Origin: Chloroflexota bacterium
GTDB lineage: Bacteria; Chloroflexota; Dehalococcoidia; Tepidiformales; Tepidiformaceae
Assembly (NCBI GenBank): GCA_026705605.1
Contig: JAPPAK010000003.1
Coordinates: 186,728 to 250,727, forward strand
Direction of reading: 5' to 3'
Length of the DNA stretch: 64,000 nt
A program made the translations under genes and the position numbers. The stretch's first letter is position 1. The number at the start of each line of letters is the position of its first letter. Below are positions 34,627-55,343 of the stretch, one piece after another. A model generated the notes under the pieces. The model was given only the letters and a program-made list of their open reading frames with translations. It had not been told where the DNA came from and made no database searches.

Positions 34627-36513
34627 CTAGACGAGCTCGAGGGGCTCGCCCTCGAAGGTGCGGGAACCGCGCCGCAGCTCGATGAGCTCGCCGACCTTCA
34701 CCACGCAGTCCCCCACCGGGACGTCCTGAACACCGCAGACGTTGCAGGCGCCGTGGTGGCAGTCGCCGACGGTGTGTTCGCGGAAGACGTCGCGCCACTG
34801 GCCGCGCAGGTAGCTCTTGTTGACGCCGCTGGCGACGTGGTCCCAGGGGAGGGGGGCGAAGGTGTCCCATTCCTCGTGCGCGAACCAGCCGGCATCGACG
34901 CCGGCGGCGGCGAAGGCGTCGTCCCAGAGCTCGGGGCGGAAGTGCTCGCTCCAGGCGTCGAAGGTGGCGCCGGCGCGCCAGGCGTGCTCGACGGCCTCGG
35001 CGACGCGACGGTCGCCACGGCTGAGGACGACCTCGATGCGGCTGTCGGCGGGGTCGTTCCAGCTGAAGTCGACACCGGCGGCACGGCAGCCGTCCTTGAG
35101 CAGGCGGTGCTTGGGGGTGAGCTCGTCGGCGGTGTCCTGCCGAGCCCACTGGAAGGGCGTGTGCGCCTTGGGCACATGGTTGCTGGTGCTGACGCGCACG
35201 CGCGCGCGCTTGCCGGCGTGCTCGCGGCCGATCTCCTTCACGTGGCGGCCGAGGTCGACGATGCCCTCGACATCGTCGAGGGTCTCGGAGGGAAGGCCGA
35301 CCATGAAGTACATCTTGACGCTGGTCCAGCCGCGGGCGAAGGCGTTCGAGGCGGCGCCATAGAGGTCGTCCTCGCTGACGAGCTTGTTGATAGCGTTGCG
35401 GAGGCGCTGGCTGCCGGCCTCAGGGGCGAGCGTGAGGGTGTGCTTCTTGCCCTTCGCGATGGCGTTCGCGACATCGACGGAGAAGCTGTCGACGCGCGTG
35501 CTGGGGAGGGAGATCTTGAGGTCGGGGAACGTCGACGTGAGGGATTCGACCATCGGCACGATGCGGCTGTGGTCGGTGGTGCTGAGGGAGAGCAGGGAAA
35601 GCTCCTCGTAGCCGGTGTTGGCGAGGAGCTGGCGGGTCGCCTCGACGACCTCCTCGGGGCTGCGCTCGCGCGTGGGGCGGTAGATCATCCCGGCCTGGCA
35701 GAAGCGGCAGCCCTGCGTACAGCCGCGCTGGATCTCGACGGCGGCGCGGTCGTGGACGGTCTGGAGGAAGGGCACAATCGGTTTCGTGAGGGCGGCGGGG
35801 AGGGCCTCGACGACGCGGCGTTGGATTACGGGCGGGGCGGCCGCGTCGATGGGTTCGAGGGCGGCGAAGTGGCCGATCTCGTCGTAGCGCGCCTCGTAGA
35901 ACGCGGGCACGTAGACGCCGGGCATGGCGAGCAGGTCGCGGAGGCGGGCGGAGCGGGGGGCGCCGTCGCGCTTCCAGGTGCGGACGAGGTCGGCGAGCTC
36001 GCCGATGGCATCCTCGCCCTCGCCAAGGACGAAGGCGTCGATGTAGGGGGCGAGGGGCTCGGGGTTGAAGGCGCAGCTTCCGCCCGCGACGACGATGGGG
36101 TCGTCCTCGCCGCGATCGCTTGAACGGGGGGCGATGCCCGCGAGGTCGAGCATGTTGAGGATGTTCGTGTAGGTGAGCTCGTACTGGAGGGTGAAGCCGA
36201 GGATGTCGAAGTCGCGCAGGGGGTGCCGGGTCTCGAGGCTCCAGAGGGGCGCGCCCTCGCGGCGCATCTCCGCCTCCATGTCGGGCCAGGGAGCGAAGGC
36301 GCGTTCGCAGACGACATCGTCCTGGCGGTTGAGGAGGTCGTAGAGGATGCCGAGGCCCATGTTCGACATGCCGATGTCGTAGGCGTCGGGGTAGGCGAGG
36401 GCGATGCGGACGGCGGCGGCGTCCCAGTCCTTCGTGACGGAGTTCCACTCGCCGCCGGTGTAGCGACCCGGCTTCGTGACACGGGCAAGCAGGTGGTCGA
36501 TCGCGACTGTCAT
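34627..36513 (-). CDS. B12-binding-type radical SAM protein (TIGR03960-like)
   Basis: A 628-residue radical SAM enzyme. An N-terminal domain (about 1-230) with YPDAYDIGMSNMGLGILYDLLN and GFTLQYELTYTNILNMLDLAGI is typical of the uncharacterised TIGR03960 family, whose genes often precede rng or rplU. The radical SAM cluster motif is CTQGCRFC (about residue 275). The C-terminal tail has a further Cys set (CHHGACNVCGV). A TACCAT hexamer and AGAGGA precede the ATG at 36513, so it has a normal leader. It is divergent from ispD. Its reaction is not known. Confidence 0.88.
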   Translation of the reverse strand: MTVAIDHLLARVTKPGRYTGGEWNSVTKDWDAAAVRIALAYPDAYDIGMSNMGLGILYDLLNRQDDVVCERAFAPWPDMEAEMRREGAPLWSLETRHPLRDFDILGFTLQYELTYTNILNMLDLAGIAPRSSDRGEDDPIVVAGGSCAFNPEPLAPYIDAFVLGEGEDAIGELADLVRTWKRDGAPRSARLRDLLAMPGVYVPAFYEARYDEIGHFAALEPIDAAAPPVIQRRVVEALPAALTKPIVPFLQTVHDRAAVEIQRGCTQGCRFCQAGMIYRPTRERSPEEVVEATRQLLANTGYEELSLLSLSTTDHSRIVPMVESLTSTFPDLKISLPSTRVDSFSVDVANAIAKGKKHTLTLAPEAGSQRLRNAINKLVSEDDLYGAASNAFARGWTSVKMYFMVGLPSETLDDVEGIVDLGRHVKEIGREHAGKRARVRVSTSNHVPKAHTPFQWARQDTADELTPKHRLLKDGCRAAGVDFSWNDPADSRIEVVLSRGDRRVAEAVEHAWRAGATFDAWSEHFRPELWDDAFAAAGVDAGWFAHEEWDTFAPLPWDHVASGVNKSYLRGQWRDVFREHTVGDCHHGACNVCGVQDVPVGDCVVKVGELIELRRGSRTFEGEPLELV

Positions 36514-36568
36514 CGTTCCTCTCGCGGCGAGGTGAGCCGCGCCACTCACATGGTAGCGGGCGTCGGTG

Positions 36569-36574
36569 TAGTGT
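36569..36574 (+). promoter_or_regulatory. -10 hexamer TAGTGT of ispD-ispF (leaderless type)
   Basis: TAGTGT, six bases, then ATG at 36581. Confidence 0.55.
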
Positions 36575-36580
36575 GCGGCC

Positions 36581-37252
36581 ATGCAGGTCGACGCCGTAGT
36601 GGTCGCTGCGGGGCGCTCTACGCGCTTCGGGGAGGGGGACAAGCTGCTGGCCGACCTGAACGGGCTGCCGGTGATCGCGTGGTCGCTGGCGGCCCTGGCG
36701 GCGGCGCAGTCGATCGGCAGGGTCGCGATCGTGGGGCGTGAGGACTTGCTGGGGGCACTGGAGGCGATCGGGCAGGAGGTGCTGGGGGACGGGCTGGCAG
36801 CGGTGGTGGCCGGGGGCGCGAGGCGGCGGGACAGCGTGGAGGCGGGGTTGCGGGCGGTCACGAGCGACTACGTCGCCATCCACGACGGGGCGCGGCCGCT
36901 GGTGACGCCCAACCTGATCGACGCGTGCGTGGCAGAGGCGGAGCAGGCGGCGGGGGCGATCCTGGTGGAGCCGGTGACGGACACGATCAAGGAGGTGGAG
37001 GGGGCGACGATCGTGGCAAGCCCGGACAGGGGGCGCCTGCGGGCGGCGCAGACGCCGCAGGTGGTGCGTCGCGAGGCGTGGCTGGAGGCGGCAGCTCTCT
37101 CGGAGGGGGACGAGACGGACGACGCGGCCATGCTGGCGCGGGCAGGGCTGGAGGTGCGGGTGGTCGAGGGCGATCCGGCCAACCTGAAGGTGACGCGGCC
37201 GATCGACCTGACGCTGGCGCGGGCGCTGCTGGCGGAGCGGGGGGAGGGCTGA
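36581..37252 (+). CDS. ispD: 2-C-methyl-D-erythritol 4-phosphate cytidylyltransferase IspD
   Basis: Third step of the MEP isoprenoid pathway, making CDP-methylerythritol. The 223-residue protein has the CTP-binding VVAAGRSTRFGEGDKLLADLNGLPVI, GGARRRDSVEAGL and HDGARPLVTPNLID motifs and ends with GDPANLKVTRPIDL. The ATG lies six bases after TAGTGT. The stop overlaps the ispF start (TGATG). The first lysine in the usual GxGxRxGxxxPK loop is shifted to GEGDKLL, as in many actinobacterial-like IspDs. Confidence 0.93.
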   Translation: MQVDAVVVAAGRSTRFGEGDKLLADLNGLPVIAWSLAALAAAQSIGRVAIVGREDLLGALEAIGQEVLGDGLAAVVAGGARRRDSVEAGLRAVTSDYVAIHDGARPLVTPNLIDACVAEAEQAAGAILVEPVTDTIKEVEGATIVASPDRGRLRAAQTPQVVRREAWLEAAALSEGDETDDAAMLARAGLEVRVVEGDPANLKVTRPIDLTLARALLAERGEG

Positions 37253-37728
37253 TGCGAGTCGGCATCGGGGAGGACCTGCACCGCGTTGCGGAAGGGGGTC
37301 CGCTCATGCTGGGCGGGGTGGCGATCGAGGGGACGGTGGGGCTGGCCGGGCACAGCGATGCTGATGTGCTCCTGCACGCGATCACGGACGCGGTGCTGGG
37401 GGCGGCAGGGAAGGGCGACCTCGGGGCGCACTTCCCCAGCTCGGACGATCGCTGGGCGGGGGCGGACAGCAGTCTCTTCCTGACGGAGGCGCTGCGCATG
37501 GCGAGGGAGGACGGGTGGGTGCTGGCGAACCTCGACGCGACGGTGCGGGCGGAGCGGCCGCGGCTGGCCGGTCACCTGGCCGCGATCCGCGAGAGTGTCG
37601 CGCGGATCGCGGGGGTAGACGCGTCGCGGGCGAACGTGAAGGCGAAGAGCGGAGAGGGGCTGGACGCGGTGGGGCGCGGTGAGGCGATCGGGGCGACGGC
37701 GGTGGTGTTGCTAGAAGCGGCGCCGTAG
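37252..37728 (+). CDS. ispF: 2-C-methyl-D-erythritol 2,4-cyclodiphosphate synthase IspF
   Basis: Fifth step of the MEP pathway. The 158-residue protein has the metal-binding GIGEDLHRV and GHSDADVLLHAITDAVLGAAGKGDLGAHFP motifs and the C-terminal VKAKSGEGLDAVGRGEAI. It is translationally coupled to ispD. The gene ends within an inverted repeat that separates it from the convergent rpoC. Confidence 0.95.
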   Translation: MRVGIGEDLHRVAEGGPLMLGGVAIEGTVGLAGHSDADVLLHAITDAVLGAAGKGDLGAHFPSSDDRWAGADSSLFLTEALRMAREDGWVLANLDATVRAERPRLAGHLAAIRESVARIAGVDASRANVKAKSGEGLDAVGRGEAIGATAVVLLEAAP

Positions 37729-37746
37729 CTCGAGCTACGACGCCGC
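37717..37746. terminator. Bidirectional hairpin between ispF and rpoC
   Basis: GCGGCG-C-CGTAGCT and AGCTACG-A-CGCCGC form a 13-bp stem with one mismatch and a 2-base centre. The ispF stop codon lies inside the stem and the rpoC stop 12 bases beyond. It could end both transcripts. No T run. Confidence 0.6.
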
Positions 37747-37758
37747 TCCAGGCAGTTC

Positions 37759-46033
<8,275 letters not shown>

Positions 46034-46129
46034 GTACAGGCGACTCCTTCAGGTCCTGGGTTCTGAATGGCACAGTTCGGCAAGGTCACGAATCGGGGGT
46101 TCTGCGCGATGGCACAGCACGCCACTCTG

Positions 46130-46158
46130 AGACTACGGCAAGGGACACCCGATGTCAA
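46130..46158 (-). promoter_or_regulatory. Promoter of rpoB-rpoC
   Basis: On the minus strand: consensus -35 TTGACA (46153-46158), a 17-base spacer and -10 TAGTCT (46130-46135). Transcription would begin near 46123, giving a leader of about 90 bases. Confidence 0.85.
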
Positions 46159-46170
46159 CAGTTTCGGGCG

Positions 46171-46189
46171 CGGAAACCCTGTGTTTCCG
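46171..46189 (-). terminator. Hairpin between clpC and the rpoB promoter
   Basis: CGGAAAC (46171-46177) and GTTTCCG (46183-46189) form a 7-bp stem with a 5-base loop, 20 bases after the clpC stop and just before the rpoB -35 box. It probably insulates rpoBC from clpC transcription. Confidence 0.55.
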
Positions 46190-46209
46190 GCCCTGGCTAC
46201 AGGTTCGGG

Positions 46210-48690
<2,481 letters not shown>

Positions 48691-48704
48691 CGCGTTCCCT
48701 CCTG

Positions 48705-50537
48705 CTAGTCCCCGGCCCTGGCGGCGGAGCCGCCTTCGCCGGATGCGGGTACTGCTTCCTCGGCGGCGGGGGCCGCCTCCACCGAGTTTTCTGTTGTTGC
48801 TTCCTCGACCGCGGCCGGCTCCTCGCTCTCGGCGGGGGCATCCTCGGTCGTGGCGGCAGCGGGTTCCTCGCTCGCCTCGGCAGCGGGCTCGGCGCTGGCT
48901 TCGGCAGCGGATTCCTCGCTGGCCTCAGCGACGGGCTCATCGCTGGCCTCGGCGGTGGGCTCGTCGCTGGCCTCGGCGGCAGGCTCGTCGCTGGCTTCGG
49001 CAGCAGCTTCCTCGCCGGTGGCGGCAGCGGCGGCTTCCCCGTCGTCTGCGAGGCTCAGGGCGTTGCCGGAGTCGGCGTTTTCGAGCGCCTGGGCGAAGGC
49101 ATGAGCGAAGGCGGAGACGGGCTCGGGGTCGTTGGCCACGGCCTGCTCGACGGTCTCCTGCGCGGTGCGTGGCTCGGAGCGGCTCTGGGAGGGATCGCGC
49201 TTGTCCATCCCGAATTCGTCGCGCACGTCATCGGGCCAGTCGATGACAGAGCCGTTGCGGTCGAAGCCAAAGCCCATCGCCTCGGCGTCGTTGCGCGCCT
49301 GGCGGAGGCTGAGCCCGAGCCGGTGGCGGTCCTTCTCGATACGCACGAGCTTGACCGGCACGACGTTGCCTTCCTCCAGCACCTCCCTCGGGTGCTGGAT
49401 GCGGCGGTTCGTAATCTCGGAGATGTGAATGAGGCCCTCGATGGGCCCATCGAGGCGCACGAACGCGCCGAAGGGCATGAGCTTGGTGACCCGCCCGATC
49501 AGCACCTGGCCGATGACGAAGCGGTCGACAGCGCTGTCCCACTCCTCGGGGTGAGCGCGCTTGAGCGAGAGCGAGATCTTGCGCGCCTCGCGGTCGACGC
49601 GGAGGACGTAGGCCTTCACCTCGTCGCCGACCTTGAAGAGATCCTTCGCCTTCTTGCCACGCTCCCAGGTGAGCTCCGTGAGGTGCGCGAGGCCGTCGGC
49701 GCCGCCGAGGTCGACGAAGACGCCGAAGTCGGTGATGGAGGAGATGCGGCCCTCGCGGATCTCGCCTTCCTGGAGCTCCTGGATGATCCGCTCCTTCTGC
49801 TCGCGACGCCACTCGGTCATGGCGGCGCGCTCGGAGAGGATGGCGCGGTTCTTGCGACGGTTCAGCTCAATGACCTTGAGGCGCACTTCCTTGCCGACGA
49901 GGGTGGCGAGAGCGTTCGCGGCGTCGGGGTTGTCCCGGCGAATGCTGTCGATCTGGGAGAGGGGAATGAAGGCGTTGACGCCCTCGACGTTGGCAAGGAC
50001 GCCGCCGCGGTTATGGCCGACGATCTCGGCGGAGAAGATCTCGCCGGACTCGAGGCGGCCGGCCAGGATATCCCAGCCTTCCTCGCCACGAGCGCGGTCG
50101 AGGGACACAACGCCGTGACCCTCGGAGCTCATGGGCTGGAGGACCATGACGCGGACGGTGTCACCGGCCTTCAGGCGGCTCTGGCCTTCGACGCCCATGG
50201 AGAGCATCTCGCTCTGGGGGATGACGGCCTCGGTCTTGGTTCCGACATCGACAATGACGCCGTCGGGCGAGGCGCCCATGACGACACCCTGGATGATCTC
50301 GCCGCGGCGGAGGCTGCTCGGCTGAGCGGCCTCGGTCTCGAGAAGGGCGGCCATGTCCATCTCGGCGCTGGGTTCGGCTGGAGCAGAGGGGGCCGGTCCC
50401 GGCGTTGCCGGGGCTGTTTCGGGGGCTGGTGCGGGAGGCTCGGGGGTCGGTTCAGGGGTGGCTGGGGGATCGGCGACGCCAGCAGGGGCGGGAGAGTCGC
50501 CGGTGGTGGCCTCGGGGGCCTGTTCGTCGGTGGACAC
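48705..50537 (-). CDS. rpsA: Ribosomal protein S1 with long acidic repeat tail
   Basis: A 610-residue S1-domain protein of the 30S subunit that aids mRNA binding. A Pro/Ala-rich tail (1-60) is followed by four S1 OB folds (about 74-140, 160-225, 245-315, 330-400; for example ITDFGVFVDLGGADGLAHLTEL and LMPFGAFVRLDGPIEGLIHISEI). Residues about 465-610 are a Glu/Ala/Ser/Pro tail with six copies of an octapeptide like AEASDEPA. The GTG at 50537 has GGAG 8 bases upstream; a TACAAT -10 hexamer is at 50608-50613. The tail is much longer than in most S1 proteins. Confidence 0.93.
   Translation of the reverse strand: MSTDEQAPEATTGDSPAPAGVADPPATPEPTPEPPAPAPETAPATPGPAPSAPAEPSAEMDMAALLETEAAQPSSLRRGEIIQGVVMGASPDGVIVDVGTKTEAVIPQSEMLSMGVEGQSRLKAGDTVRVMVLQPMSSEGHGVVSLDRARGEEGWDILAGRLESGEIFSAEIVGHNRGGVLANVEGVNAFIPLSQIDSIRRDNPDAANALATLVGKEVRLKVIELNRRKNRAILSERAAMTEWRREQKERIIQELQEGEIREGRISSITDFGVFVDLGGADGLAHLTELTWERGKKAKDLFKVGDEVKAYVLRVDREARKISLSLKRAHPEEWDSAVDRFVIGQVLIGRVTKLMPFGAFVRLDGPIEGLIHISEITNRRIQHPREVLEEGNVVPVKLVRIEKDRHRLGLSLRQARNDAEAMGFGFDRNGSVIDWPDDVRDEFGMDKRDPSQSRSEPRTAQETVEQAVANDPEPVSAFAHAFAQALENADSGNALSLADDGEAAAAATGEEAAAEASDEPAAEASDEPTAEASDEPVAEASEESAAEASAEPAAEASEEPAAATTEDAPAESEEPAAVEEATTENSVEAAPAAEEAVPASGEGGSAARAGD
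48855..49003 (-). repeat. 24-bp in-frame tandem repeat in rpsA
   Basis: About six degenerate 24-base units encoding E-A-S-(D/E/A)-E-(P/S)-x-A. Units remain in frame and differ mainly at third positions, so they are protein-coding repeats, not a CRISPR or satellite array. Confidence 0.8.
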
Positions 50538-50607
50538 TGGTGGGCTCCGTTTGACCGCGTTGCCCGTCTGATGATGAGGCGAGAGGACGGCCGCTGATGT
50601 GGCCTCG

Positions 50608-50613
50608 ATTGTA
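50608..50613 (-). promoter_or_regulatory. -10 hexamer TACAAT of rpsA
   Basis: TACAAT on the minus strand is followed by about 70 bases of leader before the GTG at 50537. The -35 is not clear (TTTCGC, 19-base spacing). Confidence 0.5.
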
Positions 50614-50694
50614 GCAGCGCCTCGATCTTGGTGCGAAATGAGGACGCTTACCGCAGCGGGGCGGGGGAAACGGGGTCGGCGGGGATTGAAAACC

Positions 50695-50808
50695 CGGCGG
50701 CGGCCTATTTTCCCACCCAGTTACCCGGGCAGTATCGTCGGCGCTGAGGCGTTTCACTTCCGTGTTCGGGATGGGAACGGGTGGGGCCACCTCGCTCTAG
50801 CCACCAGA
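50695..50808 (-). rRNA. rrf: 5S ribosomal RNA
   Basis: The minus strand reads a complete 5S rRNA: helix I strands GGTGGC (5', 50805-50800) and GCCGCC (3', near 50701-50696), the loop A-B region CCCACCCGTTCCCATCCCGAAC, the nearly universal GAAGTGAAACGC and GCGCCGACGATACTGC. Ends are accurate to about five bases. It is not next to 16S or 23S genes: rpsA lies downstream and an iron-transport gene upstream. It has its own promoter at 50815-50843. Confidence 0.95.
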
Positions 50809-50814
50809 GCAGCC

Positions 50815-50843
50815 AGTATCGAGGGGGAGCGGGGGAGGCGCAA
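50815..50843 (-). promoter_or_regulatory. Promoter of the 5S rRNA gene
   Basis: Minus strand -35 TTGCGC (50838-50843), 17-base spacer, -10 GATACT (50815-50820). The predicted start, six to seven bases on, coincides with the 5' end of the 5S RNA. Confidence 0.75.
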
Positions 50844-50850
50844 GCGCGGG

Positions 50851-51978
50851 CTAGATGTCGATGGCAACGCCCAGAGCCGTGCCGATGCCATACGTAATCC
50901 CGGCGGCGGCCAGGCCGATCGCGAGCTGGCGCACTCCGGAATAGAGCGCGGAACGGCCGGTCCAGAGGGTGACGGCGGCGCCGAGGAGGAAGAGACCGGC
51001 GGCGCCGAGGCCGAGGCTGAGGCCGATGGCGAGCCCGCCATCGGCGAAGAACCAGGGGAAGGCGGGCACCAGCGCACCGACGGCAAACAGCAGAAACGAG
51101 GTGACCGCAGCGACGGATGGGCGCCCGACGCTCTGCTCGGACATGCCGAGCTCCTCGCGCACGAGGGTATCGAGGGCCGTCTCGCGGTTCTCGAAGACGC
51201 GGTCGGCCGTAAGACGGGCGGACTCTTCGGAGAGACCCTTGGCCTGGTAGATGAGCACAAGCTCGGCGCGCTCCTCTTCCGGGTTCATCTCGAGCTCCTC
51301 GCGCTCGATCTCCACCTGGCGCTCGAAGGCCTCGCGGCTGCTGCGGACGCTGATCCACTCAGCGAACGCCATGCTGAAGGCCCCGGCGAGAAGGCCGGCG
51401 ATGCCGGCCAGGGCGACGACCCCCTGACCCGGATCGGCGCCGGCGAAGCCCATCACGAGGCTGAGGTTGGAGACGAGGCCGTCGTTCGCGCCGAGGACGG
51501 CGGCGCGCAGGGCGTTGCCGGAGGCGCCGCGGTGCCGACCCTCGAGACGGGCGACGTCGACGCTCTCGCCGGGCTGACTGGCAAGCGCCTGGAAGAGGCG
51601 AGCGTGGGAGCGCTCGGTGCCAGGCAGACCCCGCTCGACGGCCTCAGGCTGGTCGTCGTACATCGTGACGGCGTTGAGCTCCATGCGCTCCACGAGGGGG
51701 GTGACGAACTGGGTGCCGAAGCGGCGGGCGAGCCAGCCGAGGATGCGGACCTGCGCGCCCGGACGGAATTCGGGAACGTCCACGCCGGCTTCCCGGAGCT
51801 TCCCCTCCCAGAGGTCGATGTGGCGCTTCTCGCTTTCGGCGAGGCGCTCGAAGACGCTCTTCAGGTTGGAGTCTTCCTCCGCTTCGGCGAGGAGGAGGTA
51901 GAGGCTCTGACCGTCGACCTCCTCCTGGAGGTTACGGCGGTAGCGACGGAGGTCGTCAGCGGAGGGGCCGGCTGTCAC
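50851..51978 (-). CDS. Ferritin-like/VIT1 fusion, iron transport and detoxification (MbfA/Er-VIT1 type)
   Basis: A 375-residue protein joining a ferritin-like domain and a VIT1/CCC1 iron (or manganese) transporter. In the N-terminal 145 residues, YLLLAEAEEDSNLKSVFERLAESEKRH has the E/ExxH di-iron pattern, and a second helix has ERSHARLF. The transporter begins at RAAVLGANDGLVSNLSLVMG, contains the WISVRSSREAFERQVEIEREEL metal loop and has five helices in all. The GTG start is six bases after TACACT. This arrangement exports or stores iron in other bacteria. Confidence 0.9.
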   Translation of the reverse strand: MTAGPSADDLRRYRRNLQEEVDGQSLYLLLAEAEEDSNLKSVFERLAESEKRHIDLWEGKLREAGVDVPEFRPGAQVRILGWLARRFGTQFVTPLVERMELNAVTMYDDQPEAVERGLPGTERSHARLFQALASQPGESVDVARLEGRHRGASGNALRAAVLGANDGLVSNLSLVMGFAGADPGQGVVALAGIAGLLAGAFSMAFAEWISVRSSREAFERQVEIEREELEMNPEEERAELVLIYQAKGLSEESARLTADRVFENRETALDTLVREELGMSEQSVGRPSVAAVTSFLLFAVGALVPAFPWFFADGGLAIGLSLGLGAAGLFLLGAAVTLWTGRSALYSGVRQLAIGLAAAGITYGIGTALGVAIDI

Positions 51979-52469
51979 GACTTCAGTGTAGGGGGAGGGG
52001 AAGGCGAGGGGCGAGGCGGGAGGGTGGGCACCTCCTCGATGGCCTTAACCCAGTCGGCCGGGAGGCCGTGCTCGCGGGCGCCTTCGAGGAGGAGGGCCTG
52101 GTAGCCGTCGGTGGTGGGGCCCTCCTCGCCGGGATTGCAGATGACGTAGGCGAAGGCCTGGAGGCTTTCGCCGTTCGCGGATTCCACCCGCAGGCTCTCG
52201 CGGCGGTACTGACCGCGGGCCACGCCTTCGTAGCGATCAAGGGCTTCCGCATGCTCGTCCGTGACCTCCCAGAGAACGCCCCAGACCTCCGAGTCCGGTT
52301 CGGGGAGGACATCGGCGACGAGGCCGCCACGGCGGTTGCTCCAGGCGTCGAAGGCGAGGCGGTAGCCGGGGAGGCGGGCGACGCCAAGGCAGCGGGCGCC
52401 GGGGCAGCGGTCGGCCATCTGGGAGGAGGCCATATTGGAGCCGTAGGCGAAGTACGGGGGGACGGGCAC
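51975..52469 (-). CDS. Gamma-glutamylcyclotransferase-like (AIG2/GGCT) protein
   Basis: A 164-residue protein with the GGCT-fold N-terminus YFAYGSNM and the segments RLPGYRLAFDAWSNRRGG, VWGVLWEVTDEHAEALDRYEGV and AFAYV. The conserved acidic residue follows in EALDRYEG. The family removes gamma-glutamyl amines or dipeptides as 5-oxoproline, but many members are uncharacterised. It is 1 base from tldE upstream (stop 52471, start 52469), and its own stop overlaps the VIT1 start. Confidence 0.85.
   Translation of the reverse strand: MPVPPYFAYGSNMASSQMADRCPGARCLGVARLPGYRLAFDAWSNRRGGLVADVLPEPDSEVWGVLWEVTDEHAEALDRYEGVARGQYRRESLRVESANGESLQAFAYVICNPGEEGPTTDGYQALLLEGAREHGLPADWVKAIEEVPTLPPRPSPSPPPTLKS
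51985..51990 (-). promoter_or_regulatory. -10 hexamer TACACT of ferritin-like/VIT1 gene (leaderless type)
   Basis: TACACT, six bases, then GTG at 51978 on the minus strand. It lies inside the 3' end of the GGCT-like gene. Confidence 0.6.
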
Positions 52470-52470
52470 G

Positions 52471-53821
52471 TCAGACGCCGGAGACGGTCATCTCGGCGAT
52501 ACGCACGGTGGGGGCGGCAGAGGAGCCGAACCAGGTGAGGTCGCTGCCGACGGCATCGACGCTCGCGAGCATGGAGGCGGCGTCACCGGAGATGTTGACC
52601 TCGGCCACGGGGTAGGCGATCTGCCCGTTTTCGATCCAGAAGCCACCCACGCCACGGGAGTAGTCGCCGGTGGTGGGGTTGAAGCCGAAGCCCATGAGGG
52701 CGGTCACGAGCAGCCCCTCCTTCGTGTCCGCGACGATGTCCTCGGCGGGGGTATCGCCGGGCTCGAAGATGAGGTTCGCGGGGCCGGGCTCGGGGAGGGA
52801 TGAGACGCCGCGCTGGGCGCTGCCGGTCGTGCGGGCGTCCATGCGGCGAGCGGTGTAGCAGTCGAAGAGGAAGCCCTCAAAGCGCCCGTCCTGAAAGAGG
52901 ACGTTGCGGCGGGCGGCCACGCCTTCGCCGTCGAAGGGGCGGGAGCCGGCGCGCGCGGGCTGGGTGGGGTCATCGACGATGGTCACGAGGGGAGAGCCGA
53001 TGGCCTCGCCCGTGCGTCCCGCGAGGAAGGTGGCGCCCCGGTAGAGAGCGCCGCCGGTGGCGCAGCCAGCGACATCGCCGGCGAGGCGAGCGGCCATCAT
53101 CGGTTCGAAGATGACGGGGACGCGCTTCGTATCGGTTTTGCGGGCGCCGAGTTGGTCGACGGCGCGCTGGGCGGCGATGCGGCCGATCGTCTCGGGGTCC
53201 ATGAGGCTGCGGAGGTTGCGCTCAGCGCTGAACCACCAGGCGTTGCGCTTCTTGCCATCCTCGTCGTCGGCGAGGGCCTCGGTGGAGAGGGAGATCGAGG
53301 TGGCGGGGTAACTGGCGGCGAATCCGCGGGAGTTGGCGAGGGCGACCTCGCCGATGCGGGTGGTGAGGCCGGCGCCCTCGGAGTTGGTAATGCGCGGATC
53401 GAAGCCGAGGGCGGCGGCCTCGCAGGCGCGGGCCATGTCGATGCGCTCGTCGAGGGGCAGGCTCTCGATACGCTCGTCGTAGAGCTGGAGGGAGTCGCCG
53501 CCGGCGGTGGCAAGCTGATCGGGCTCGGGGAGGCCGGCGTACTGGTCGGGGGCGGAGATGCGCGCCAGCTCGACGGTCTCGCCGACGAACTGCTCGAAGG
53601 CGGCAGGCGTGAAGTCGGAGGTCGAGCAGACGGCCGTGCGACCGCCGGCGATGACGCGGAGGCCGAGGGAGTGGGAGGTGGCCTCGATCAGCTTCTCGAT
53701 GTCGCCGAGACGGATGGAGACCGTGGACTCGGTGTGGGAGAAGGCGATGGCATCGCACTGCTCGGCGCCGCGGGCGACGGCAAGCTCGACGGCGCGGCTC
53801 GCAAGCTCGAGTGGGGTTGCC

Positions 53822-53841
<20 letters not shown>
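52471..53841 (-). CDS. tldE: TldE/PmbA family metalloprotease subunit
   Basis: Non-catalytic partner of the TldD/TldE peptidase, 456 residues. It has DARTTGSAQRGVSSLPEPGPANL and VPVIFEPMMAARLAGDVA in the positions typical of PmbA/TldE, and lacks an HExxxH motif. The GTG start overlaps the end of tldD by 20 bases, so the two are coupled. TldD/E degrades unfolded peptides and matures modified peptides such as microcin B17 in other bacteria; no peptide precursor is seen here. Confidence 0.92.
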
Positions 53842-55267
<1,426 letters not shown>

Positions 55268-55274
55268 GGCGGTC

Positions 55275-55280
55275 ATGGTA
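55275..55280 (-). promoter_or_regulatory. -10 hexamer TACCAT of tldD (leaderless type)
   Basis: TACCAT, seven bases, then ATG at 55267 on the minus strand. It overlaps an unused in-frame ATG. Confidence 0.55.
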
Positions 55281-55329
55281 GCGCGTGGCGGGCGTGAAAG
55301 GCGATCACGATGCGCGCTGGCGATTTCGG

Positions 55330-55335
55330 TAGTCT
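55330..55335 (+). promoter_or_regulatory. -10 hexamer TAGTCT of exonuclease gene (leaderless type)
   Basis: TAGTCT, eight bases, then ATG at 55344. Confidence 0.5.
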
Positions 55336-55343
55336 CCGGAATC

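Noticed and set aside
48855..49003. Short direct repeats considered as a CRISPR array
   Set aside because: The 24-base units are contiguous, in frame and coding within rpsA, with no spacers.
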